Positions 1 to 11,562 of a stretch of 64,000 nt of DNA are shown one piece after another. The stretch covers positions 806,001 to 870,000 of the forward strand of contig BSBK01001158.1 in NCBI GenBank assembly GCA_027943335.1. The letters are read 5' to 3'. The notes beneath the pieces are model-generated. The model was given only the letters and a program-made list of their open reading frames with translations. It did no database searches and had not been told where the DNA came from. The translations under genes and the position numbers were made by a program. Every line of letters begins with the position of its first letter. The stretch's first letter is position 1. Source of the stretch: Chamaecyparis obtusa. Lineage: Eukaryota > Streptophyta > Pinopsida > Cupressales > Cupressaceae.

Positions 1-565
1 AGTGAGTTGTATATTTTTCAAATAATATTGCTGCTACTTTCTAACCATTGTAACAGTCAAAATCCTTTTAACAGAGGTTGACCTAATAGTCATATGTTAA
101 ATCCTTGAAATAAGGTTGCATTCTAATGGAGTGTATGTAAGTCCTATGACTAGGCTCACTTTTAACAAGGTGATTGAAATCTTTTAACCAAGTCACATTT
201 GACAGTGTGTATTGTAACCTTTGATAGGGTTGGCTTTTTACCGAGCTCACTTCAAAAGAGTGAAAATAATAGTAGCATGTTACAAAGTGGTTTTTCCCAA
301 ATTGGGTTTCCACTATAAAACCTGGTGTTTATACTTGTGTGAATGTTTAGATCTAATCATTGCTATGTTTTACAAGTTAAGTTATAGCTAGGTAGTGGAC
401 TACATTGTTATATCTTTCTATTATTGAATCAGTGATGACCGAGTTTGTTTTGGTGTTGGATTTGATTTAAGGATAAGTTTATGAGATTGTTTTATACATC
501 AAGACCTGAGAACAACTGATTCACCCCCCCCCCCCCCCTCTCTGTTGTTCTAAATCATATTAACA
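1..565 (+). repeat. Ty1/copia LTR, left part cut by window edge
   Basis: This is the 3' part of a plus-strand copia LTR. It carries the short 'aacaggg/tagggtt' clusters also found in the other copia LTRs here, then a C-rich run near 522-538 and a probable end at TTAACA (565). It resembles the H LTR (about 36500-37024) in arrangement, though clearly diverged. No primer site follows, so it is a 3' LTR or a solo LTR. An 8-bp inverted repeat (509-516 with 544-551) flanks the C run. The exact end is inferred from the usual CA ending. Confidence 0.75.
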
Positions 566-1314
566 CAACTTACATTCTCAAATAACCCAAACCCAAAAAC
601 CCTTGAATAGGGTTTGAACATGCATAGACATATAAGCTCAAAGACCCTTGACTAGGGTTTAAGGATAATAAAGATAACAATTTTTATATTACAAATCATT
701 CTTTATCCTTTATTGACAAATGATTAAAAATAGAGACACTTAACAAATGATTTGGGTAATAATGAAGTAGAAAGAATGATGTTATTCTTGTCAAGAATAC
801 ATTCCTAACTCAAATTTTAAAAAACTTAAACACAATCATAAATAAGCTTAAACAAAACCCAAAACATAAACACTTGAATTCACAAACAAATGAATAATTT
901 TGAAAATGTTTTAGCTAAAAACCAGAGAATTGTATATTGTATTTAGAGTTGAGAAACAAAACTTAACATAGACAATAATAAACTAAACAAACTTAATACC
1001 AAAAATGATTAAATAGAGAAACTAGGCTTGAAAAATTAATGACAACAACAAACTAAACAAACTTAATACCAAAAACTGAGCTATAAAGGATTCATACCTT
1101 CCTTTTAGGCTTTACAACTTGGCTGTCTTAACACATTCATCACTGTCATGTAGGGTTTATAGCTTTGTCAAAATTATGTGTGGTCTCCAACTCCATCACA
1201 TTTGTATATTTTGTATCTAATACAAAACTTAAGAGTGCTTCCTTTGCTTTGATATTGTACTTAAACTGCTTCTTCTCATTTGGTGTAGTCGTAGATAGAT
1301 TTGCAAAAGGAGTG
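566..1314. other. Unassigned AT-rich DNA, left flank of solo LTR K
   Basis: I recognise no gene or transposon domain. There is one short direct repeat (about 971-1004 and 1042-1075, sharing 'aactaaacaaacttaatacc') and scattered 'agggttt' words. The last five bases, GAGTG (1310-1314), are the left target-site copy of LTR K, so the sequence continued directly into 18504 before insertion. Confidence 0.5.
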
Positions 1315-4015
1315 TGTTGGTTCCTGAAAAGGATTTTACACTCCAAGAGACACCAATATACCTAAGAATGATTTTGAGGAGGGGTTAGTTCCAAATATGG
1401 GGATATCAGTAGGTAACTAGACCAACTATAGGGACAAGATTTCCCTCTTCACTTTTGGCTTTGCAAAACCAAGGCGGGTGTACCTAATCTAGTAACATAT
1501 GGCACTTTTAGGACTTTAAACTAGATTAAGAAAAGAAAATGATAACAAGAAAGTACTAAATGATAACCATTCATTCATTGACTCTCCATTGCTATGATGG
1601 GACTGAAACCATGCAACCATGAATATAAAAGGATCAAGAGGATTTTGATTTAGGTTTCTTGCAGAATGTAAATAACAATGCCACACTTGTAACACCACAA
1701 GAGGTACTAGTTTTTTTATTAGTGCCTTATCTATTGGGCATTATACCTAAAGCAGACATAGAATACAAGAACAACTACTAGATTCATCAAAGATTCCAAG
1801 TCATAAACATAGTTGACCAGACTCTTACACTACTTACAAACATCATTCCTATTAAACCAAATGAATCTATGCTTCATTCAAAGACCTTTAACTTGATCCT
1901 AGATCAAGGCTGAGAAATGAAAACATATACATAAGAGACCCTAATGCAATGAGTTAGAAAACTCAAAATTCATCAAGAACAACTAAAGGAGAGATTTGAG
2001 AATGAAAAACCATGTTAAGTATGAGGATTCAAATCCTTGTATTACAATCTGATTTAGAAAATACCTTAGATAATATGCAAAATATGAAGAAGGTTTTTTC
2101 CTTGTGTTGATACAATTAGCAAAAAAGTGTTACACTCTAGACTAAGGATGCACATTCAACTTTTAGCTTCATGTGTTCAAGAATTTTCAACTAGCCAACT
2201 ACCCTTCTAAATGATTTGAAAAATCCTTTTATAGAAATAAGGATGCAACAAGCAAAAGATCATTCAAGGAAAAATTCAAAATTCAACAACTAGGTACAAC
2301 AAGAAATAAAAGAAGACAAGAAAGCCTAAAAACCAAAGAAGGATCAGATCAAATCTGATATACAATTATTTGGGTTTCATCATTCAAGGCTAACTACACT
2401 TACAAATTCAAATGATTTCTTGTTGCAGGCAAAGCTAAATTAAATGCGAGGACCACCAAGAGAATACTTGCATGAATTAGGGCATGGAAACAACTGGAAA
2501 TCATCATACCCTAGCCACCTATGTCAAAAATATTCCTCTGCTTTTAAACCGACATGGCACCCCATGAAGCAAATCAAATAAGGACAACCACCCATATTTT
2601 CTGCTCATCAATTCTCACCTGCAACCATCCCGGAAGAAATCAAATCTAATCTAGCTTTTTCATACCTATTTCACTATAACAAACCCTACAAAAATGCTAG
2701 AAAAAGATTCAAATCCTGGCCATAATGACTAACTTGATCAAGTTTAAAACATGACCGTTGATTATATCTTTTCCCAATAGATCGGGTGGTTCCTGTGAAT
2801 CTACAACAGTCAGTTAATCCTTTTTTAAAAAATTACCTAGCCACATCATCATATCTCAACATCCAATCAAAATTGAGCATCTCAACACACCTTGCAAATG
2901 GACCCATTGTCTCATCCATCTTTACACCAGATGACTATCACAATGCTGCAATGATTATCTTTTGAGTACCTTTCCTTAGCAGCATCACGATGTCCATAGA
3001 TCTTCTCTGGACCTACAATCTCTTTATCTTTTAACCATGACTAGTCCCCTTAACTGTTAGTCATTTGGAGATCATGTGATTGAAGGAAATCTCCAAGTCA
3101 CTCAATAATTTTCTTAACCACAGTTCGATCTGGAGATCACACGAACAAAGAATTCGCGTGATCTCTGAGTCTTTTTTTAACTCTAGGTTTTATCAAGTGA
3201 ACAAGCGACCACCACCTGATCTATTTTCATCAACAGTCTAGATCAATCTCCAAGCCTTTAAAATTAACTCATGCTTGATCACAAGATCACGCAACTGAAG
3301 TATTCTCTAGATCTTAGAACATTTCTTAATCCTGATTACATTTGGAGAACACGAGATAGCCTTTATTCACCAAGTTGCCAGATTATTTACTTAACCTTAG
3401 ATAAATCATGAGGTCAAGCACCAGCCATTGATCTTGTTATCATCCTATGACTATCACTCAATCATTGAGCCTTTAAAATTAACTTAGCTTTATTAAGTGA
3501 TTCAGCGACAAAGGGAAAATGTGACCTACCTTTAACTTTGATTAGACTTGGAGATTACGTGACTGAGCAATCTCACATTCGCTAGATAATTGCTTGACCT
3601 CAGGTTTCATTATGAGAACATGTGCTAGTTGTTGATCAAGATCAACATCGACGGTCCTTGTTCAATCTCTAAATGTTAGCATACTTGACCAGATCATTTG
3701 GAGACTCATCGACTAAAGGAATGAATAACCGCCTGCCAAGTCACTAAATATTTAGAACTTAGCCATCAAGATCAGGATAACAAATGAAAACTGCATTCTC
3801 TAGATCACTAGATGAAATGACTAACTACCCAAGAACTTGGACATTAGGAGAACACTTATTCGCATAGTCACTGAATAGAATAAAACATGTGTAGGAAAAG
3901 GACTTAAGTGGCCCAAAAAGGTAATGGAGAAATAGAACTGGCCAAGGGTTTATAGACTTAGAAAAACTTCATGAAACCCTAGGACATGGATAAAACTCTA
4001 TTTCTTAGACCTTAA
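1315..4015 (-). mobile_element. Solo LTR K, larger part (B-related, minus strand)
   Basis: The reverse complement of element B's LTR can be followed here in diverged form. TGTTGG at 1315 matches the reverse of B's LTR end. 1410-1495 matches B's 'gaccaactatagg...aaggcgggtg' stretch. 1710-1790 matches B's 'attgggca' region, and about 1865-1910 matches B's 'gatcctagatcaag' region. The LTR resumes at 18279 after element A and ends at 18503. GAGTG flanks both outer ends (1310-1314, 18504-18508), and no internal domain exists, so this is a solo LTR of about 2.9 kb formed by LTR-LTR recombination. It is older than A, which sits inside it. Confidence 0.82.
3066..3860. repeat. Degenerate tandem repeats of about 200 bp in LTR K
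   Basis: Variants of TTGGAGATNACGTGA recur near 3066, 3131, 3343, 3548 and 3698. They are followed by similar blocks with 'tttaaaattaact' (3259 and 3472) and 'caccagcc/gctagttgttgatc' words. Spacing of 205-213 bp between several copies suggests old, decayed tandem units of roughly 200 bp. B's LTR carries a hairpin cluster in the comparable region instead. Confidence 0.5.
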
Positions 4016-5220
4016 TGTTAGGAATGAATGCTGAAGCCTTTGGCAGTCATTCTGTAGCAGTGGTTGTTGCATTCATGACTATGATTGTCATTGATGTCAA
4101 CTCAGTGATATTCTAGAGTTTAGCAAAGAAGTAGGCACAATTTTCTTTTGCACACATGTTATATTATAAATTGAGTTATGTGTAGTTGATGGTATGTTCT
4201 TTGGTGTGTTATTATCCTATGGTTAAGAGTGCAAAAAGAAATTCATTTATTCATGAAAGTTATAAGCATTTTGGTGGAAGTGGTATTCTGGCAGTATTCC
4301 TGAGTAGCAATTTTTGGTAATCGGAGGATATCTCCTAACCAGGATGGAATCTGATTCAACACAGTTAAAGAGAAGTTTGAGACTCATTGGTGGTGATGTG
4401 GTTCATAGTTCAAACTTCTAGGTCACATGATTGGAAAGTTATTGAATCTAGAAGTTGACAATTTTTATGTAATTTTGATGTAGCGTGTTGAAGTTATTAT
4501 TTTGCATTTGCATGCCAACTCATTTGTAATTATTTGAGTGTGGTTTAAAGGAAGGAATGTTTTCCTTGTTGTAAAAAGGGATTTTAATAGTTGTGATATG
4601 AAATTGTGAAAGTTGTGATGCGAATGTATGTATGAAGTGAAGAAAAGAGCTAATTCAGTGATGAAGGAAGACTTGCAAAGTACAGAGATCTGGATTTGTG
4701 ATCTTGTATAGTAGAGAGTGCAGTTTTGGCATAGTGTGAAGGAGGTAACATATTTCATATTATTCTATTGAATAATCCTAAGATCTGTTGGACAGTGAGT
4801 TCAAAGATCTTGCCTTGAAGCTATTTGGGCAGTGGGTCCTTTTGTCTTCCATAACTCCTAACAGGGTTAGAATCTTTTAATAGGGATTCAAAATCTCCTA
4901 ACAGAGATTCATATGTACCAAATGTATTTCATAAGACTCCAAACAGGGTCCATCTTTTCACAAGGAAATTTCATATTAGTGCATCATTTTGTGGGCATCA
5001 TTCCCACCAGGGTTTACTCTTTGATCAAGAGGTTTCCTAGTTAACATATCTTATGTTATTGTGTCATTGTGTATGATTATCTTTCTATGGTTGGTTACTG
5101 CATTGATTATATGGTTTAAAGCTGTTGAAGTTGATATTGAAGTTGATAAATGGTTTAATTATCAGATAACTAATTCACCCCCCCCCTTTTAGTTATCTTG
5201 GTGGTCTTTACTTTCTAACA
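4016..5220 (+). repeat. 5' LTR of copia element A
   Basis: It begins TGTTAGGAATG and ends CTTTCTAACA, immediately before the primer site. It contains the inverted repeat AGATAACTAA (5164-5173) with TTAGTTATCT (5189-5198) around a C-rich run. The TATA position reads TTTAAA (4544-4549), whereas the 3' LTR has TATAAA (17597-17602), so the promoter driving the element may have decayed after insertion. Confidence 0.93.
4544..4549 (+). promoter_or_regulatory. Mutated TATA box of element A 5' LTR
   Basis: TTTAAA sits in 'gtgtggtttaaaggaagg'. The 3' LTR has the same context with TATAAA, and the three F/G LTRs also keep TATAAA on the minus strand (45786-45791, 51471-51476, 57165-57170). Position and context point to the core promoter; transcription is not shown. 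Confidence 0.6.
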
Positions 5221-5222
5221 AT

Positions 5223-5234
5223 TGGTATCAGAGC
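5223..5234 (+). other. Primer binding site of element A (initiator-Met tRNA type)
   Basis: TGGTATCAGAGC, two bases after the LTR end, is the usual copia primer site complementary to the 3' end of plant initiator-Met tRNA. Confidence 0.92.
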
Positions 5235-5276
5235 AGCAGGTCCTTGAAAGGAAAGTTTAACAACTTAAGGAGATCT

Positions 5277-8200
5277 ATGGAAAATTTTAGGAAAGAAAGC
5301 CCTAAGTTTGATGGAGTAAATTTTGATAGCTGGAAAGAAAAGATGAAGACACATCTCTTATGTTTAGGACCAGGTTATTGGTTGATTACAAAGAATGAAA
5401 GAACTATAATTGAAGAAGACAATCTTGAAACAAGTACTAAAGATAAGGTAGATCTATTCATGTGTAACATACTTGCAAGAGAAGCACTTTTATCAACACT
5501 TCTAGAGAATGAATACAATCAGGTAAAAGGTTTAACTAGATCTCATGATATTTGGAAAGCTTTACATTCTACTTTTGAAGGTGATGAACATGCAAAGAAA
5601 GCTAGCTTACATAATTGGATTTGTGCATTTGAAGACATAAGAATGACATAAGATGAATCTGTTATAAGCTATATTGGTAGGATGTCAGAAATTGTTGCAG
5701 GAATAAAGTCTTGTGGAGGTGAAAAGACAGAGAATGAAGTAATATGGAAGATTTTGAGAACATTGACCCAGTATTCAGGAAAACTACACAAATGATTGAA
5801 CAAGTGATACCTTGTACACCAAACTTTTCAAGAGAGACTCTTCTTGGAAGATTGGAAGTAGCAGAGATGAATTTGAGATTATCAGGAGAACTACCTAGAG
5901 TGGAGACAACATTCAGTGCTCTTAGCATCAGACCTGCTTTGTCTAGAAGTACAAGTGTGAATGGAGATTATGCTAGGAGTAGCAGATCCAAATCTGATGA
6001 AGATACAAAGATTGAAGAAGGTATTACCTTGCTTGTGAAAAGAGAACCAGATGGTAAGAAAATATTTAAATGTTGGAAATGTCAAGAATATGGTCATTTT
6101 GCATCTAAGTGTCCTAAGAGAGTTAAGAAATATAGGAACAATTTTAAGCCTAGAAGATGTAAACAATGTTATTATGCAAATGATGAAGAAATTGAAGCAG
6201 GAATTGAAAGACATTTGAGTGATAGTGATAATGATAACTTTGATGGCATAGGATTTGTAGCAATTAAGGAAGAAAATTCTAAATCTAATGTTAAAGAAGA
6301 GAAAGCCTTAGTTTCCCAAGTTGAAAAGAAAGTTGATTAGATTATAGATAGTGGTTGTTCACATCATATGACTAGTGATAAAGGAAAGTTCATAAAGTTT
6401 AACAATTATGATGGAGGAGTTGTTAGAGTTGGTAACAATGCACCTTGTTTGATTAAAGGTATAGGATCTATTACTCTTGATGGAAAGAATAATACTAATG
6501 ATGTTTACTTTGTTGATGGATTGAAACATAATATTTTGAGTGTTGGATAGTTAGTGGATAAGGGATATCAAGTTTGGTTTACTAAGAAAACTTGTGTGAT
6601 AAAGGATAAAGATGGAAATCTAATTGGAACTAGATCTAGAACTAGAGGTAATGTATTTCAGTTGAACCCTATTGAGATGACATGTTTGATGACTAAGATT
6701 GATGATGGTTGGTTATGGCATAGAAGGTTCTATCATATAAACTTTGATAATATTGTGAAAGTAAGTTCTACACTTGCAGTAAGAGATTTACCTAAGATTA
6801 TGAAGCCTACTAACATGATTTGCAAGGAATGTGTGATGGCTAAGCAGAAAAGGAGTTCATTTCCTAGCAAGAAGTTCACATCTATAGAAAAGTTGGAGAT
6901 TGTTCATACAGACTTGAGCAGTCCTACTAGGACTAGAGGATTCTATGGAGAAATATATTTCATGATTCTTGTTGATGATTTTACAAGAATGATGTGGATT
7001 GCATTTTTGGAAAAATTTTTTGAAGCATTTGATAAGTTTAAGGTCATGAAGAATAAAGTTGAGACTGAATCAGGAATGAGGATTAAATATTTGAGATCTG
7101 ATAGAGGTGGAGAATTTACATCTAAAGAGTTTAACACCTTTTGTGAAGTAAATGGTATTAAGAGATAGTTTTCAGCCCCTAGAACACCTGAACAAAATGG
7201 TATTGCAGAAAGAAGGAACAGATTAGTGACTGAAGTAGCTAGAGCTATGTTGTTTGAAGGTGATTTGGCAAAGACATTTTGGAGAGAAGTAGTGAATACA
7301 ACAGTATATACAATGAATAGAGTACAAATCAGAGCAGACATAGACAAGAAACCTTATGAATTGTGGTTTGGACATGCACCCTCAGTTAAGTATTTTAGAA
7401 TTTTTGGAAGAAAATGTTATATTAAGAGAGATGATGATATAGGAAAGTTTGATCCTAGAAGTGATGAAGGAATTTTTCTTGGATATTCTTTGAAAAGAAA
7501 ATCATATAGATGTTACAATAAGAGAACTAAGACTCTTGTTGAAAGTGCAAATGTAAAAGTTGATGAGAAGTTTAAAATTCAGGAAAGAATGCTTGATTAT
7601 GAATCTAATGAAGGAACTAACCCTTAGCCTAACATTGAAACTACTAAACAATTTTTTCAGACTGACAGTGAATTGTTGAGTGAAAGTCATGTTGAAGAAA
7701 ATAGAGAAGAATCTACAGTTGAAGAAAGATTAGTGACTATGACACCTAACAGGTATATATCAAGACATCATCCTATTAAACAAGTGATTGGAAGTTTGGA
7801 CATAGGAGTTATGACTAGAAAGAAGGTACATTTATGTTTGATTTCTCCAATTGAACCTAAGTCTACTAATGAAGCTTGTGAAGATGAACATTGGATTAAA
7901 GCTATGAAAGAAGAATTAGATCAGATTGAAAAGAACAAGACATGAGAATTGGTCCCTAGACCTAAAGACAAAAATGTGATTGGAACTAAATGGGTATTTA
8001 GGAACAAGATGAATGAACAAGGAGAAGTAATTAGAAAAAATGCAAGATTGGTATGTAAGGGATACTCACAACAAGAAGGAATTGACTATAAAGAGACTTT
8101 TGCCCCTATGGAAAGACTTGAAGTAGTAAGAATATTTTTGGCTTATGCAGAATTTAAGAAATTCAAAGTGTATCAGATGGATGTGAAGTCGGCATTTCTA

Positions 8201-8364
8201 AATGGTGAATTAGAAGAAGAAGTCTACATTGAGCAGCCTGAAGGTTTTCCTTTGACTCAAGAAGGAGACATGGTATGTAAACTAAAGAAAGCATTGTATG
8301 GAATAAAGCAAGCACCTAGAACTTGGTATGCTAGATTGGATAAGTATTTGTTAAAGTTGGGATT
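5277..8364 (+). pseudogene. Element A gag-protease-integrase-RT, first part
   Basis: Copia polyprotein in several pieces. Gag starts at ATG 5277 (FDGVNFDSWKEKMKTHL). A CCHC zinc knuckle, CWKCQEYGHFASKC, lies at about 6072-6113. The protease core IIDSGCSHHMT is at 6338-6370, but its leading Trp is now a stop. Integrase follows: the HHCC region has WLWHRRFYH...CKEC, then the core with HTDL, VDDFTRMMW and RTPEQNGIAERRN. The RT start has [34 protein letters not shown] and [10 protein letters not shown]. In-frame stops lie at 5649, 6338, 6548, 7166, 7625 and 7943. At 8364 the RT is cut by element B, just before the FVDD catalytic motif, which resumes after 15659. This copy cannot make a polyprotein. 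Confidence 0.93.
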
Positions 8365-8619
8365 TGTTAGTCCATTTTCCTGTCAATGCAAAATTCTATG
8401 AAAATGGCCTTTTCTCTGCAATTCTTAAAGATGTCCCACCCTGCAGCAAGCTTGTTTTAATGTGTGATAAAAATCCATAGTGTTTAATGGTTTGAGATCT
8501 TAGCCCTATGTTCTTCATTGTGTCACCAAGCTCTAGTCCCAATTTCACGTGCTAAATTGCAAAACTCAGGGAGATATTCAAGTTTTAAGGTCTGTAGGAA
8601 ACAATTTCAAAATCTACCT

Positions 8620-8800
8620 AAGTGTCGAAAACCCACAGTGTTGTCGAGAACCCATGATGTTTTCTATCATCTATACGAAAACCTTGGTTGTTTTCAACCT
8701 TGTGCTTCCTTTTTTTGCATGCTTGTCTTCTGGCATTGAAAACCCTGGATGTTTTCGATCCTTCACTATTGTAAAAACTTTGGATGTTTTTGACCTCGCT
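8620..8800 (+). repeat. Repeated GAAAAC-N7-GTTTTC palindromic motif in B LTR
   Basis: Four to five imperfect copies of GAAAACCCTGGATGTTTTC occur at roughly 8647, 8678, 8738 and 8773, with a weaker one near 8627. The same series is present in the 3' LTR at about 13312-13485. Each unit is itself an inverted repeat (GAAAAC...GTTTTC). It could be a repeated regulatory site; function is unknown. Confidence 0.6.
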
Positions 8801-9111
8801 TTTCTTCCCTTTTGTTGGCATTCCTTGTTCGTTGGTCTTAACTGCACAAGTGCGATCAGTTGGTGGGACCTTTTCCTTCCCAAGGGGTTAAACTTCAGTA
8901 AGATCTCATGGTTGTCATTATACCACTAGGGAAAGTTGCTCATTTTTTAAGATCGCAGTATAGCGACAACCGTCGATCTTCTTCGGCGATGCAATGGACC
9001 ATGGGATTGCTATCAAAGGATGCTGAGGTGGTAGAGTTCTATTGGATGTAGAGCGATGATGTGGTGAAGTTGCCAATCACGGGCTTGGTTGTTAGATCCC
9101 TTTGATCTTAT

Positions 9112-9529
9112 GGCTATCGCATGACCGTAAGGAATATTCTTTCCTCTTGTGATCATGTGACAACCGTCCCATCTTCCAGTGATTCACAAGGGCAACAAAG
9201 TAGTGGGTCTGGTTCTCAATTTGTTGCGACGTGTGCACTTTTCATTGGTCGGGGAGTAGTGACTTGGTTTTTTGTCAGTGGGGCCGAGGGTTGCAGTGTT
9301 TAAAGGGGTCCAATTGATCAGTCTCCATGACGAGGTTGTTCTTGATTGGCCAGCGGGTGATAGGGTGGCAGTCTTGTGGCCTTGTCGCATGATCGCAAGG
9401 GCCATCTTTTGGCTATGCGATCATGCAACAAGGGTGCCACATTGGTGGGGAGCAGTGACATGGTGCTAATGTGGAGGCTTGTTGCATGTTCGCATAGCCC
9501 ATCTCCTGGCTATGCGATCATGTGACAAC
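9112..9529 (+). repeat. Cluster of three related hairpins in B LTR
   Basis: Three inverted repeats share the arm GTCGCATGATCGCA. The first is at about 9112-9164 (decayed). The second is at 9382-9431, with TTGTCGCATGATCGCA facing TGCGATCATGCAACAA. The third is at about 9479-9529. In the 3' LTR the first hairpin is better kept (13797-13850): a 21-base arm pairs at 19 positions around a short loop. Confidence 0.75.
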
Positions 9530-11070
9530 TATTTGGACATCACGGTTACGGAGTTAGGGTGGGTCCATAGTGCCAGTGTTGCCGAGTTGTTTGGTTTTGA
9601 TTGATTGCTGACTACTGACGGGGTTGTTGACTTTCCAAAGGGGGCCTGCAACTATTGTGAATTAAGTATGACCGCCTGATTTGTCGGGAAGGAGGTGGAT
9701 CGATGACCATGTTTTAAATTTTGTCGATTAGTCGTTGCATTTGAATTCAAATTTGCAGAAAGGTTTGCAGTGACATGAAGTACCATAATTGATGGTTTCA
9801 ATGATAGTTTTTGACTGGTTTGGTGGTGCCAGTGGTTGTAGAATGGTCTAGTGAGTTGGGTGGTTGCTTGTGGGACTGGTACTGTGTGGTGATGGACAAA
9901 TTTTGTTGCTCGAGGCTTTTTGCAGGTCTGTTTAGTTTGATTTTCATGGTAAATTTATGATCTTCCTATCCTTCTCAGAGATTCTTCTCAAGTGCGAAGA
10001 TCATCCTTGGTCTGATAGACATGTGCTTGGTTTTCCCTCCAGGTGTTTTTAAATTTTGATGTATTTCTGGTTGGTTGGGTGGGTGAAACCCTAGCCCTAG
10101 CTGTCCGTAGCTTGTTGCAACCTATTTTGGGTTTCCAAGGCAGCTAGTGGTATATGTGGTAGCTTTTTTGACTAAGGGTTCAAATTTTGATCAGTTCCAA
10201 GGGTTTTGATTTTGATTAGTTCCAGAGAAATAGTGAACTTTGTCGCATTTCAGGAGGCTGAGTAGAACTTCTTTGCATCTTTTGCAGGTTATTGAAGTGG
10301 TAGTCTCATTTTTGGTATAGACATGTACATAATTCATCATACTTAATATAATTGTTTCAAGTTTTCAAGTCTCTCCTTGGTGTCAGTTTTATGAGTTTTG
10401 GATTTTCTTGTCCATTACATAGGGTTACCTTTGCATATGTTCTAGTCTTTAGTTCTTGATCTAGGATCAAGTGAAAAATACTTTGGATAGGGCATAGATT
10501 CATTAGACTTGTCTACAGAAGGATCTTATAAGTAGTGGATGGGATGAAATAGTTATATTTATGGCTTTGAGTCTTTGACAGTAGTTAGTTCATGTTCTAT
10601 ATTTATTTTTGAGTGCTGCCCAATGGATAATGGCACTGATCAAGGGCTAGTATATTTAGTTGAGTCCAATGTTTGATGGGTTTTGGCTATTTCCTACATC
10701 TTTATATATCAACACCATTTCAAGTCTTTTTCATTATTTGGTTGATAGTAGTAATACCCTTCACAAGACCATTTTACCCTGCATAGTAGAGTTGATTCAA
10801 TGAATACCTGGTTAGTATTTAGTAATCCTTTACTATGATCTGCTTTATGAATCCAGAAGTATAAGGTGTGTAGTGAGTTTGAATTTTGCCTGGATTAGGT
10901 GCACCTGCCTTAGTTTTGTAGGCCAGAAGTAGAAGAGGGCATATTAAGACCCTATAGTTGGTCCAGTTGTCTTGCAGAGCTCTCATACTTGGAATTAACC
11001 ACTCCTAACATTAGTCTGAAGGCATATTGGCAGCCCTAAGTGGCGTAAGCATTTTCAAACACCAACAAGA

Positions 11071-11087
11071 TGGTGACTCTGCTGGGG
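11071..11087 (+). other. Putative primer binding site of element B
   Basis: TGGTGACTCTGCTGGGG lies three bases after the LTR end. It resembles the tRNA-Arg-type site I recall for Tat/Ogre gypsy elements, but the tRNA was not checked. The 10-mer TGGTGACTCT recurs at 11211-11220 and 11328-11337. Confidence 0.6.
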
Positions 11088-11562
11088 AAGGAGTAAAAGA
11101 TGACAAGCTTCCTTGCTTGGCTAGATCATCCCAGAGTCTTGGTTGAAGATCATAAATACAGAGTCTGATAGAAAAAACACATTTGTAAAATATTCTCACT
11201 ACATGTTGAGTGGTGACTCTGAAGTCTGTGTTTGGTCAGTGCATTCTTTGATAAATAGTGTGGTTACTTGTGGAATTTTGTATTGGTTGGAAGAAGAAAC
11301 AAAAAATCATTTTCCTCTTCAAGGAGGTGGTGACTCTACATTGCAAAACTTGATGGAGCTGTAAGGTGAGCTCTAGATCTGCCCTGCTTCCAGCCAAAGG
11401 TCTTCTACTGCAAGATTCCCAGGTATTTCTCAAGGATTTGAAATGTCTCCTTATTAAGTGATCAAGCACTAGGAAAATGAATAAGGTGTGAATAGAGGTT
11501 GAATACTTCAAGCTTTCAGTTCCATCTCTACAAAATTCTATGGAAGTATTGCATTAAGTCAA

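Larger units (their letters stand above)
8365..11067 (+). repeat. 5' LTR of element B (2.7 kb)
   Basis: Exact start and end come from comparison with the 13050-15658 copy and from the target duplication. It is about 94 bp longer than the 3' LTR, mainly because the 3' copy lost about 99 bases corresponding to 10798-10896. The lost block is bounded by GATT at 10794 and 10893, suggesting deletion between short direct repeats. Several short ORFs fall inside but carry no recognisable domain. Confidence 0.92.

Noticed and set aside
522..538. Long C run as a possible assembly fault or telomere-like tract
   Set aside because: Shorter C runs lie at the same place in every copia LTR here, so it is a family feature, although the exact length may be unreliable.
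83..1698. Small minus- and plus-strand ORFs of 60-76 codons
   Set aside because: No domain, low-complexity composition, and they lie in LTR or unassigned DNA; length is expected by chance in AT-rich sequence.
5662..6214. Minus-strand ORFs of 88 and 107 codons
   Set aside because: They are shadows of the plus-strand gag of element A.
8518..9469. Overlapping ORFs on both strands in the B LTR (also 13149-14148)
   Set aside because: Both LTR copies show them, but they change length between copies, have no recognisable motif and overlap hairpins and palindromes; non-coding LTR is the simpler reading.
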